Shown here: positions 7,763 to 15,931 of the stretch, piece after piece
Layout of the letters: every line of letters begins with the position of its first letter
Position numbering within the stretch: position 1 is the first letter of the stretch
DNA from: UBA1926 sp002337215
GTDB lineage: Bacteria; Planctomycetota; Phycisphaerae; Phycisphaerales; UBA1924
DNA: 64,000 nt
Reading direction: 5' to 3'
Assembly: GCA_963973795.1 (NCBI GenBank)
Contig: CAXBAF010000002.1
Location: forward strand, 124,001-188,000
The notes under the pieces: model-generated
Database searches by the model: none
The model's input: the letters and a program-made list of their open reading frames with translations, nothing else
What the model was told of the DNA's origin: nothing
Made by a program: the position numbers and the translations under genes

Positions 7763-9163
7763 CTACCGCTGGAACGGGTACACCGCCCCGAGCCGCATGA
7801 TCTTCGTGAGCGCATCGAGCGCGTCCCGCGATTCACGCAGCAGCGCCGGATCCGCCAACTCACTGGGCGACAGCGTCTCGCGGTAGTGCATCTCCACCCA
7901 TGTGACCAACTCGCCGTACAGCGCGTCGTCTAGTTTCGTGCGCGCGCCCAGCACCGCCCGCTCCGCGTCGGTCATCACGACCCGCAGCCTCAGGCAGGCG
8001 GGCCCGCCACCGTTCCGCATCGACTCGCGCACATCGACAAACAGCGCCCCGCCCATCTGGGGCACCTCATCGAGCAACCGGTCCACGCACGCACGCGAGT
8101 ACGGGTTCTCCTCGACCTCAACCGGCGCGATCAGCACCATCCGCCCCCGCCCGTCCGGGTCGGACTCGGCCGTCTCCGGCAGCGTCACCAACTGCGAATT
8201 GAACAGGTATGTCCCCACCGCGTCGTCGATGCTCAACTCATCGGCCGACACCGAGAAGACCGTCGGCTCCACGCCGCACCGCACACGAACCGCCTCGCCG
8301 ATCCGCTCCAACGCCCCGGTGTTCCCCCCGCCCGACGAGCCTCGACCATCCCCGTACGCGAGCTCGTGCACCAGCAGCACGTCCTCGTTGCCCACGCTGA
8401 TCACGTCGTTGTGGAACACGCCCGAGTCGATCGCATCGGGGTTCTGCCGCACATAGACCGCGTGCTCGGCGACACCGTGCAACCTGGCGACCGCGACGCT
8501 CGCCTCCTCGCCCTGACGCGCCGGGTGCTTGTGGATCCCGCAATCGAGGTCGCACCCCGCGCCCGCGGGCCGCCCGTAGCAGAACAACTCGACGCCCGGC
8601 TCGCCGTGCCGCGCGCACAGCCGCGTGTGGTTGGCCGCGCCCTCATCGAACAACCTGGGTGTCGCGAGCAAGGGTTCGTGAACCGCGAAGCGGTGCTCAT
8701 CCGCGAAGATCGTTCGCAGGACGTCCCGCGTCTGCACCGCCTCGATCGCCCGATGCCGGTTAAACGCGAGGTTCGCGGGCGTCAGGTGCAGCCGGCCGTC
8801 CGTCGTGTCCGCCGAAGGCGAGACCGTCGCCGCGTTCGCTGCCCACATCGCGCTCGCGCTGCACGCCGCCGCGAGCGCATCGGGCGTGTCCTTCCCGGCC
8901 TGTTCCATCACCTCCGCGTCGGTCCCCGAGAACCCGATCCGCCGCAGCGAGTCGGTATCGGGCCGTGCGAGCGGGGGCAGCACGTGCTGCACCAGCCCCA
9001 TATCCGCGAGTTTCTTCGCCTTCGCGAGCCCTTGGAGCGCCGCCTTCCGAGGGCTCGAGACCGCCCCCGCGTTCTTGGCGCTCGCGATGTTCCCGGGGCT
9101 CAGCCCCGCGTAGTTGTGCGTGGGGCCCACGATCCCATCGAAATTTACTTCAAGCGTCGGCAT
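7763..9163 (-). CDS. astB: N-succinylarginine dihydrolase
   Basis: The 466-residue product matches AstB, which hydrolyses N2-succinylarginine to N2-succinylornithine with release of CO2 and two ammonia in the arginine succinyltransferase pathway. Conserved blocks are present: VNFDGIVGPTHNYAGLS at the N-terminus, HEPLLATPRLFDEGAANH in the middle, and the nucleophilic Cys390 in NGGGPACLRLRV. The length is slightly above the E. coli enzyme (447). None of the pathway partners astA, astC, astD or astE is in this window, so the gene is isolated here. ATG 9163 starts the family's conserved N-terminus. Confidence 0.93.
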   Translation of the reverse strand: MPTLEVNFDGIVGPTHNYAGLSPGNIASAKNAGAVSSPRKAALQGLAKAKKLADMGLVQHVLPPLARPDTDSLRRIGFSGTDAEVMEQAGKDTPDALAAACSASAMWAANAATVSPSADTTDGRLHLTPANLAFNRHRAIEAVQTRDVLRTIFADEHRFAVHEPLLATPRLFDEGAANHTRLCARHGEPGVELFCYGRPAGAGCDLDCGIHKHPARQGEEASVAVARLHGVAEHAVYVRQNPDAIDSGVFHNDVISVGNEDVLLVHELAYGDGRGSSGGGNTGALERIGEAVRVRCGVEPTVFSVSADELSIDDAVGTYLFNSQLVTLPETAESDPDGRGRMVLIAPVEVEENPYSRACVDRLLDEVPQMGGALFVDVRESMRNGGGPACLRLRVVMTDAERAVLGARTKLDDALYGELVTWVEMHYRETLSPSELADPALLRESRDALDALTKIMRLGAVYPFQR

Positions 9164-9201
9164 CGGGAAGTCTATTCAATCCGCCCCGGTACAACGGCGC
9201 G

Positions 9202-9732
9202 TCAGACGTGCCGCGACTGCGCCAGCCGTTTCGGTTCGTTGTCGGTGCCGCACTCAGGACAGACCCATGACGCCAGCCCAACGAGCGAGTAGCCGCACCG
9301 CCCGCACCCGTTTCCCGTCATCCTCGGCCAGCCGATCGGGTGCTTGAACGACGCCCGCACCGCGCCGGCCAGGTACACGACAATTGTCCCGGGAACCGCC
9401 GCGAAGGTGTAAACCTCGGTCAGATACCGGTCGTACCCGAGCCAGAGGCACAGCCACGCCGCGAGCACAGTCGCCCCGGCGAACACCATCGACCAGATCA
9501 CCATCAGACCAAACGCACGACCGAGCTCACGCCGCAACAACAGCGGAACGACAACGACGCTCACCGCAACACCCACAACAAACCCGACCCCGGCACCGAC
9601 GATCGTCCCGAACAGCGGGACGACCGTCCCGGATATCGCGCCCGGGGCCATCCCGGCCGCACCGGAAAGCAGCGTGATCGCGAAGCACCGACGGGTGATC
9701 GCCCAGCCGTCCGCGTCCGGCGCTGCGCTCAT
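9202..9732 (-). CDS. Membrane protein with C-terminal zinc ribbon
   Basis: A 176-residue protein with about four hydrophobic segments (around 16-40, 42-63, 70-95 and 104-125) and a C-terminal cytoplasmic zinc ribbon: CGRCGYSLVGL followed by CPECGTDN. This ribbon type (CGYxLxGL...CPECG) is frequent in planctomycete membrane proteins of unknown function. The start ATG overlaps the ilvE stop by four bases (ATGA), so it is co-transcribed and probably translationally coupled with ilvE. No function is assigned. Confidence 0.75.
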   Translation of the reverse strand: MSAAPDADGWAITRRCFAITLLSGAAGMAPGAISGTVVPLFGTIVGAGVGFVVGVAVSVVVVPLLLRRELGRAFGLMVIWSMVFAGATVLAAWLCLWLGYDRYLTEVYTFAAVPGTIVVYLAGAVRASFKHPIGWPRMTGNGCGRCGYSLVGLASWVCPECGTDNEPKRLAQSRHV

Positions 9733-10787
9733 TCCTCGGGCACGTCGTCCGACGTCACGATCTCGCGGAACTTCGTCCGCAGCTCGCGCGTGATCGGGCC
9801 CTCGGCCTTCACCGCCCCATTGCTCCCGATCACGTGCTCCGTGTCGTCGGCGTGCGCGCCGGATTCACCCTGCGTGATCACGCCGGTCACCGCGATCATC
9901 TCCGCGGCCGACCCGGTCAGGAAGACCTCGTCCGCCGCGAGCACGTCCTCGATCCGCATCATCTTCTCTTCGACCCGGTACCCGCACGCCGGCGCGACAG
10001 TGCCCATCACGAACTCACGCGTGATGCCTTCGAGAATGCCCGCATCGCTGGGCGGCGTGAAGATCGCGCCGTCCTTGACAACAAAGATGTTGTCGCCGGT
10101 GCACTCGCTCACGAAGCCGTCGAGGTTGAGCATGATCGCCTCGAGCAACCCCCGCTCGATCGCCTCGGTCTTCGCGAGGATGTTGTTGAGGTAGTTCAGG
10201 CTCTTGACCCGCGGATCGAGGCACTCGATCGGCACGCGGGGCCGCTTCGCGACCACCACCGTCATGCCCTGCTCGTACATCTCGGGGGGGTACAACGCGA
10301 TCTGATCGGCGATGCAGACAACCCCGGGCGTCGGGCACGACCTGGGGTTCAGCCCCAGCGAGCCCACGCCGCGCGTCACGATCAGGCGGATGTAGCCGTC
10401 CACGATCTCGTTCGCTTCGATGCAACGCCGCTGGATCTTGACCATCTCCTCTTTGGAGATCGGGATCTCCATCTGGATCGCCTTGGCGCACTTCCAGAGG
10501 CGATCCATGTGCTGCTTGCTCTTGAAGATCTTCCCGTTGTAGACGCGGATGCCCTCGAACACCCCGTCGCCGTAGAGCAGACCGTGGTCGTAGACGCTGA
10601 TCTTCGCGTCGTTCTTGCTCTTCATCTCGCCGTTGACGTAGATGATCGGGCGCTGAAGCGACGGATCGATCAGCATGGGCTCATCGATCGGGGCCTCCGA
10701 CCCGGAAACGCTCGACGCTGCGGAGGGTCGCAGGGGGCTCTTGATCTCAGAAGCGGCCTGGGTCATCGCGTCCTCCTTGTGACTCAT
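9729..10787 (-). CDS. ilvE: Branched-chain amino acid aminotransferase (class IV PLP enzyme)
   Basis: A 352-residue fold-type IV aminotransferase. Lys205 in the segment VKSLNYLNN is the PLP-binding lysine, Glu238 in FVSECTGDN contacts the cofactor, and DHGLLYGDGVFEGIR is the family signature. It performs the last step of Leu, Ile and Val synthesis. The first 40 residues are a polar extension beyond the usual start. An ATG at 10766 has the best ribosome-binding site (AAGGAGGA, about five bases away) and would remove seven residues; either start is possible. It is followed by the zinc-ribbon gene with a 4-base overlap. Confidence 0.9.
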   Translation of the reverse strand: MSHKEDAMTQAASEIKSPLRPSAASSVSGSEAPIDEPMLIDPSLQRPIIYVNGEMKSKNDAKISVYDHGLLYGDGVFEGIRVYNGKIFKSKQHMDRLWKCAKAIQMEIPISKEEMVKIQRRCIEANEIVDGYIRLIVTRGVGSLGLNPRSCPTPGVVCIADQIALYPPEMYEQGMTVVVAKRPRVPIECLDPRVKSLNYLNNILAKTEAIERGLLEAIMLNLDGFVSECTGDNIFVVKDGAIFTPPSDAGILEGITREFVMGTVAPACGYRVEEKMMRIEDVLAADEVFLTGSAAEMIAVTGVITQGESGAHADDTEHVIGSNGAVKAEGPITRELRTKFREIVTSDDVPEE

Positions 10788-10967
10788 GGACTATCTCCGC
10801 CGGCCGATCCGGCCTTGGCATCGGCGCTGTACGAGGTAAGACCCTAGGTCGTTCGACCCGGATTGGCCACCACTTGAACCAGTCGATTCCAAACAGAATA
10901 CAATCAAATCGGCAAAACATATCAATGAATACCGAACAAACAGGCTCTCTCGGGGTACGGAAGCGGG

Positions 10968-13100
10968 TCAGGCCCGTACCTCGGCACCCAGAGAATTCTT
11001 CGCCTGTAGTACGACAGTTTCGACCTGCGGGTCAACTTCTTCGTGCCGCAGCGTCCGATCACCATCGCGGAACCGCAGACGAAGCGTGACCGACTTCTTA
11101 CCGCCGCCGATCTGCTCGCCCCGGAAGACCCCAACGTATGAGCACGCCTCGAGCCGATCGAGCCCGAGCCCGCCCACCATCGACGCGATCGCCGACCACC
11201 GCGTGCCCTCCGCAACGATCAGCGACAGGTCCCTGTCGATGTGCGGGAACGAAGGCAGCGGGTGCGCGAGGCTCCTGGGCGGGTACGCCGAGACGAGTCC
11301 GTCCATGTTCAGTTCCGCCGCGATCACCGGTGTCTCGAGGCCGAACGTTTTCTGGGCGTCCGCCGAGACCAGCCCAAACAGGCCGAGCATGACGCGCTCG
11401 CCCGCCGCGGGCACGACCCACACCGATCCCGTCGCAGACGGGTCCCACGCCGGGCTCGGGATCTTGTCGGCCGCCACAGGCTCGATCTCGACCGCGGCTT
11501 CCGATCCGTGCATCGCGCGCACGGCCGCGTCGATCACGCCCCGCATCGCCCGCAGCCCCGCCTGCCGGTCGTTGAATTTCCGCTTCACCGAGTCCGCCGA
11601 GCCGGGCACGTCCATCAGCAGGCTGAGGTTCCGGTTCTCGACACTCTCGGGGGGCACATCCGCGGGCGATGACGTGCCGCGCGGCATCTGGCCGAAACAC
11701 GCCGAGATCTCGAACAGGCGCACATCCCCGGGCGCGGCCGACCGCGCCGCCTGGTTCGCGTGCCGGCACGCGAGCAGCCCCGTCAGCGCGCTGGGCCGGA
11801 GCACAGGCTCCTCAGGACGTCGCGCCTCATCCACCGCCGCGAGTTCCATCCCCGCCGGCAGAAACTGCTCCGCTCGCTTCGGAGAGGCGAACGAGAACGT
11901 CACCGTCTCGTCGAACCCGAACCCCGTCAGCACGCGCCCGAGTTCCCGCACCGCGAGCCGATCCGCCTGAGGCGGCGCCACCGCAACACTCAGTTTCCCA
12001 TCGCTCGGGATCGCGTCGTACCCCTTGATCCGCGCGACCTCCTCGATCAGGTCGATCTCTCGCGGCAGGTCCCTGGACCGGTGCGGCGGGATCTCGCACG
12101 TCAACTCGTCCTCGCCGGCCTGTTCGACCCCGATCTCAACCGCACGCAGCATCGCGATGATGTCGCCCGCGGGCACCGTGATCCCGAGAATCCGCTCCAC
12201 CCGCGAAGGCCGGAGCGTGACAAGTTGCGGTTCCGGAAACGGTTTTCCCTCGCTCAGCACGCCCTCCGCGAGTGTCCCACCCGTCAGTTCAACGAGCAGC
12301 GCGACAGCCCGCTCAGCGGCGTCCTCGATCGTGCGCGCATCAATGCCGCGCTGGAACCGGAACCCCGCGTCGGTGTTGATCGCCAGCCGACGCGCCTGCG
12401 TGCGCACGGTGACGGGGTCCCACGTCGCCATCTCGAAGACGATGTCGGTCGTCGAGCCGCTCACCTCGCTGTCCGCCCCGCCCATCACACCCGCGAGCGA
12501 CTGCGCTCGCTCGGCGTCGGCCACGACCAGATCCGCGGCCTTCAGCGTGCGCACTTTCCCGTCCAGTGTCGTCAGCGTCTCGCCGTCGTCGGCGTGCCGC
12601 ACGACCAGCGCGTTCCCCGCGAGCTTCGCCCGGTCGAACACGTGGCAGGGGTTCCCGAATTCGTGGGTAATGAAGTTGGTGACATCCACCGCGTTGTTGA
12701 TCGACCGCTGCCCGATCGACTCGAGCCGCTCGACCAGCCACGCCGGGCTCGGGCCGACGCTGCACCCCGTGATCACCCGGGCCGTGAACAGCGGGCACCC
12801 CTCGGGTTCGCGGTTCTCAAGGCTCAGCAGATCGCCGACCGAGCCGACCGGCTTCACCGATCCGGGTTCGGGGTACTTCAGCGTGCGCCCCGACAGCGCC
12901 GCCACTTCCCGCGCGCACCCGATATGGCTCAGACAATCGGGGCGATTGCTCGTCACCTCGACATCCAGAAGGACATCGCCCCCGTCGAGCGCTGTGTGCT
13001 CCTCGATCGGCAGACCCGCCTGGGTCAGCAGATCGTCGGCCTCCCGGGCGGAGACGGCGGGCTCGAGATACGCATTCAACCACTTCAGACTGATATCCAT
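10968..13100 (-). CDS. pheT: Phenylalanyl-tRNA synthetase beta subunit, short form
   Basis: This 710-residue protein is the beta subunit of the (alpha-beta)2 enzyme that charges tRNA-Phe. It begins MDISLKWLNAYLEP, the family's usual start; the frame extends seven codons further to a GTG. Signature blocks include EVTSNRPDCLSHIGCAREVAAL (B1), the B3/B4 editing region, the B5 DNA-binding-like region (IPPHRSRDLPREIDLIEEVARIKGYD) and a C-terminal anticodon-binding fold (PSFPHIDRDLSLIV). The N-terminal EMAP-II-like tRNA-binding domain normally inserted after about residue 40 is missing: residue 38 runs directly into the B1 block. The partner pheS is not adjacent. Confidence 0.93.
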   Translation of the reverse strand: MDISLKWLNAYLEPAVSAREADDLLTQAGLPIEEHTALDGGDVLLDVEVTSNRPDCLSHIGCAREVAALSGRTLKYPEPGSVKPVGSVGDLLSLENREPEGCPLFTARVITGCSVGPSPAWLVERLESIGQRSINNAVDVTNFITHEFGNPCHVFDRAKLAGNALVVRHADDGETLTTLDGKVRTLKAADLVVADAERAQSLAGVMGGADSEVSGSTTDIVFEMATWDPVTVRTQARRLAINTDAGFRFQRGIDARTIEDAAERAVALLVELTGGTLAEGVLSEGKPFPEPQLVTLRPSRVERILGITVPAGDIIAMLRAVEIGVEQAGEDELTCEIPPHRSRDLPREIDLIEEVARIKGYDAIPSDGKLSVAVAPPQADRLAVRELGRVLTGFGFDETVTFSFASPKRAEQFLPAGMELAAVDEARRPEEPVLRPSALTGLLACRHANQAARSAAPGDVRLFEISACFGQMPRGTSSPADVPPESVENRNLSLLMDVPGSADSVKRKFNDRQAGLRAMRGVIDAAVRAMHGSEAAVEIEPVAADKIPSPAWDPSATGSVWVVPAAGERVMLGLFGLVSADAQKTFGLETPVIAAELNMDGLVSAYPPRSLAHPLPSFPHIDRDLSLIVAEGTRWSAIASMVGGLGLDRLEACSYVGVFRGEQIGGGKKSVTLRLRFRDGDRTLRHEEVDPQVETVVLQAKNSLGAEVRA

Positions 13101-13172
13101 AAGGCCCAAGAATAGCGCCACCCGCCACCCGGGACCGACAGCGGGGCCGCGCCCACCGGTACACTCCGACCC

Positions 13173-13706
13173 ATGCGATGCTCACGAACGGTCTTTCCCC
13201 GGCTCACGCTCACCGCGCTGCTCGGTGTTTTCGTCCCGCTCGCCCTCCTCGCGGGCTGCGCCGGGACGCTCACCCTCCCCGAGCAACGCCCCGCCGACTA
13301 CGCGATGGTCCTCACGGTCTATCCCCTGGGCGATGACACCCCGGGGCATGCCGGGGCGTTCAGGCCCGCCCGCTACGCCCTCGAACCGGATGGGCTGCTC
13401 CGGGCCGAGGTCGGGGCAGGCGTTACCGAGCCCGACTACCCCCCCATCGCCCGACGCCTCGAACCCGCGCAGGCCGAGACGCTCTACGCCCTTGCCCGCG
13501 GCCTAAACCTCGACCAGCCCGATACTGGCCCAGCCAACATCCCCGGCCCGCAGGTCTACACCCCGCCGACCGACACACCCGTCGCGATGATCGAGGTCGC
13601 CTCGCTCGGCACGGCCCGCGCCTTCGAGCTCGACGCGGGCCCAACAGCCCCCGCCGCACCGCTGCTCCGTGAGCTCGAACGGCTGACCTGGCAAGGCCAG
13701 GACTGA
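13173..13706 (+). CDS. Hypothetical lipoprotein
   Basis: A 177-residue protein with a signal peptide: basic start MRCSRTVFPR, hydrophobic core and lipobox LAGC (Cys at 29). The mature part has no recognised domain; it is Pro-rich with a predicted beta-sheet core (YAMVLTVYPLGDD) and a C-terminal helix. It diverges from pheT with 72 bases between starts. Two hairpins follow the stop. It is probably anchored in a membrane; no function is assigned. Confidence 0.7.
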   Translation: MRCSRTVFPRLTLTALLGVFVPLALLAGCAGTLTLPEQRPADYAMVLTVYPLGDDTPGHAGAFRPARYALEPDGLLRAEVGAGVTEPDYPPIARRLEPAQAETLYALARGLNLDQPDTGPANIPGPQVYTPPTDTPVAMIEVASLGTARAFELDAGPTAPAAPLLRELERLTWQGQD

Positions 13707-13721
13707 ACACGTCCGGGTGCC

Positions 13722-13750
13722 GTGGAGATACCGCAAGGCGGTTTCTCCAC
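13722..13750. terminator. Stem-loop 1 between convergent genes
   Basis: GTGGAGA (13722-13728) pairs with TCTCCAC (13744-13750), and the inner ACCGC pairs with GCGGT around an AAG loop; only one base pair is mismatched. It starts 16 bases after the lipoprotein stop. No T-run follows. It may terminate the lipoprotein transcript or stabilise its 3' end. Confidence 0.5.
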
Positions 13751-13781
13751 GATCGCGACCGCAGGATCGGCGACCAGAGAT

Positions 13782-13808
13782 CATGGAGAATGCCCCACCA
13801 TCTCCATG
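13782..13808. terminator. Stem-loop 2 between convergent genes
   Basis: CATGGAGA (13782-13789) and TCTCCATG (13801-13808) form a perfect 8-bp stem with an 11-base loop, 30 bases beyond the metF stop on the other strand. Its arms share TGGAGA/TCTCCA with stem-loop 1. Confidence 0.45.
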
Positions 13809-13837
13809 AAACCCGTGGTCGTCTGAGGCCGGCATGA

Positions 13838-14755
13838 TCAGATCACCATTTCGGTCGAATCGCTCACACCCAGTGTCCGGTAGATCTCCCGCGTCGCGCT
13901 GCTCTTGTTGAGCGTGTAGAAATGGATCCCGCTGACGCCGTTGTCGAGCAGGTCGCGCGCCTGCTCGGTCGCCCAGTGGATGCCCACGCGGCGCACCGCG
14001 TCCGCGTCCCCGCCCGTTCGCCGGACGGCCCGCATCAGCGACGCCGGAAAACGGGCACCCGCCGCGAGGTCCGCCATCCGCCGCATGCCCTTGGCGGTCA
14101 GGATCGGCATCAGCCCCGCGATGATCGGGACGCCGATCCCCGAGAGCTCGCACCGGTGGCGGAAGTCGTAGAAATCGCGGTTGTCGAAGAACATCTGCGT
14201 GACGATGCAGTCCGCGCCGGCGTCCACCTTCGCCTTGAGATAGTCCATCTCCAGCAGCCGGTTGGGCGTCCCGGGGTGCCCCTCGGGGAAGCCCGCGACC
14301 GCGATGCCGAAGCCCCGCTGGTCGGGGTGCTTGCCGGTCACATTGAACTTCTTGATGAACGCGACGAGGTCGGCCGCCTGCGCGAACGCGTCGTTCCTGG
14401 GGTCGTAATCGTCCATCCCGCGCGGCGGATCACCCCGCAGCGCGAGCACGTTGCTGATCCCCGCCTCGGCATATTTCTCGAGCATCGCCCGGATATCGTC
14501 CTCGGCGTGGCACACGCTCGTCAGGTGCGGCATCGGGTCCAGCTTGCCCTCGTCCTTGATCCGCAGCACGAGTTTGTGGGTCAGATCCCGTGTCGAGCCA
14601 CCCGCGCCGTAGGTCACGCTCACAAAGTTGGGCTTCAGCGGCACCAGTTCCGTGATCGACGAGTACAAGTCCTCGGAGCCCGAATCATCACGCGGCGGGA
14701 AGAACTCGAACGAGAACGTCGCAGGGAACCGGGCAAACATGTCTTGGAAATGCAT
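13838..14755 (-). CDS. metF: Methylenetetrahydrofolate reductase
   Basis: A 305-residue TIM-barrel flavoprotein that reduces 5,10-methylene-THF to 5-methyl-THF for methionine synthesis. Signature parts: FSFEFFPPRDD near the N-terminus (with the catalytic Glu), VSVTYGAGGSTRD, HLTSVCH, LALRGDPPRG (flavin site), GTPNRLLEMDYLKAKVDAGAD and QMFFDN, and the PIIAGLMPI block. The length is normal for the bacterial enzyme. ATG 14755 (MHFQDMFARF) is chosen; the frame is open 30 codons further upstream but that part is low-complexity and not family-like. It diverges from the pseudopilin gene. Confidence 0.94.
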   Translation of the reverse strand: MHFQDMFARFPATFSFEFFPPRDDSGSEDLYSSITELVPLKPNFVSVTYGAGGSTRDLTHKLVLRIKDEGKLDPMPHLTSVCHAEDDIRAMLEKYAEAGISNVLALRGDPPRGMDDYDPRNDAFAQAADLVAFIKKFNVTGKHPDQRGFGIAVAGFPEGHPGTPNRLLEMDYLKAKVDAGADCIVTQMFFDNRDFYDFRHRCELSGIGVPIIAGLMPILTAKGMRRMADLAAGARFPASLMRAVRRTGGDADAVRRVGIHWATEQARDLLDNGVSGIHFYTLNKSSATREIYRTLGVSDSTEMVI

Positions 14756-14904
14756 GGAACGAACCCCGGAAGCCGTGCGAACCGCCCAGGACCCCCGGCT
14801 ACCCCACGGCGGGGACCGATTCCCGGATGAAGACCCGATAACCACGCATTGATCCGTTTCCAGATCAAACCGCCGACCATTCTACCATCTTTGCGGATGA
14901 ACGG

Positions 14905-15909
14905 ATGAAGCAATTGCCCGACCATTTCAGTCATCGACCGAACACCCGTTCCGGGTTCACGCTTATCGAGCTGTTGGTCGTCATCGGCATCATCGCGGTC
15001 CTGATCGCGATCCTGCTCCCCGCGCTCGGGACCGCCCGGGCCTCCGCATCGGGCGTCGTTTGCCTCTCACGCATGCGTCAGGTCGCAATCGGGTGGCAGA
15101 TCTATGCCGACGACAACAGGGACATCTCCGTGCCCGGCCAGCCCGGCCGGTTCGCCGACGAGTCCCGAAACGTCTATCCATTGGGGAACGGAGACCAGTA
15201 CCGACCCCGCTGGTTCGCCGTCATCGGCGCCGCCGCCGGCTTCGATGCCTACGGCCAGCCCTCGCCCGATCGCAACGATGAGCACAATCTCCAGATCGAC
15301 GGGTCGGAGGTCTTCCTCTGCCCCACCGTCCCCGACTGGACCAGCACCCGCAACGCCCCGTTCGGCTACAACCACCAGTTCCTGGGCAACGCCCGCTTTC
15401 TCGAACTCGACGGGGGCGGCGCGGGTGTGGACGAGAACGGCGCAGGCTTCATCAACTTCCCTGTGCGCACGTACGAGATCGCCGCGTCGCAGACCGTACT
15501 CGCCAGCGACTCGGCCGGCACCGCCGCAGGGAAACCAGAACTCGCCCGCGAGCCGAACATCACCGACGGAAGCCGGGACGTCGACGATTCAACACCGCTG
15601 CACGCGAGGGGGGGGCACGGGTACATCATCGACCCCCCGCGCCTCGCCGAATCGGGCAGCGACTACGCCGACCCGCGCTACCGCGCTGACGAGCACCGGT
15701 CTGCGCCCGACGAGCGGCACAGCGGGAAGGCGAGCACGACCTTCGCGGATGGGCACGCCGACGCGTTGACGCTGCAGGAACTCGGCTACCGCGTCGAAGC
15801 GGACGGCCGCGTGGCCGCGCGGGGCGAGGGCGCAACGAATCAACATTTCAGCGGCACACTGACCGACACGCTCGCGCCGGGCCTCACCGGATCCGCATCC
15901 GAGCCGTGA
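14905..15909 (+). CDS. Type II pseudopilin-like secreted protein (prepilin N-terminal methylation motif)
   Basis: A 334-residue protein beginning with a basic leader and the prepilin peptidase site GFTLIELLVVIGII (cleavage after Gly17), then a hydrophobic helix to about residue 43. The rest is extracellular. A C-terminal FADGHAD block and the general plan match the H-X9-DG type of planctomycete/verrucomicrobial pseudopilin-like proteins, which are found in large paralogous families. Such proteins are processed by PilD-type peptidase and inserted in the inner membrane. Their individual roles are mostly unknown. The middle contains short Cys-poor loops with no catalytic motif. Confidence 0.85.
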   Translation: MKQLPDHFSHRPNTRSGFTLIELLVVIGIIAVLIAILLPALGTARASASGVVCLSRMRQVAIGWQIYADDNRDISVPGQPGRFADESRNVYPLGNGDQYRPRWFAVIGAAAGFDAYGQPSPDRNDEHNLQIDGSEVFLCPTVPDWTSTRNAPFGYNHQFLGNARFLELDGGGAGVDENGAGFINFPVRTYEIAASQTVLASDSAGTAAGKPELAREPNITDGSRDVDDSTPLHARGGHGYIIDPPRLAESGSDYADPRYRADEHRSAPDERHSGKASTTFADGHADALTLQELGYRVEADGRVAARGEGATNQHFSGTLTDTLAPGLTGSASEP

Positions 15910-15931
15910 GTCCACCGAGAGAGCGGACGGT

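Noticed and set aside
10801..10826. A GGCCG/CGGCC hairpin in the ilvE leader considered as an attenuator.
   Set aside because: It is a 5-bp stem only, with no leader peptide rich in Ile/Val/Leu codons and no terminator T-run.
14756..14904. GC-rich leader of metF considered as a possible SAM or SAH riboswitch.
   Set aside because: I could not match the conserved core of either class; only generic GC-rich pairing is present.
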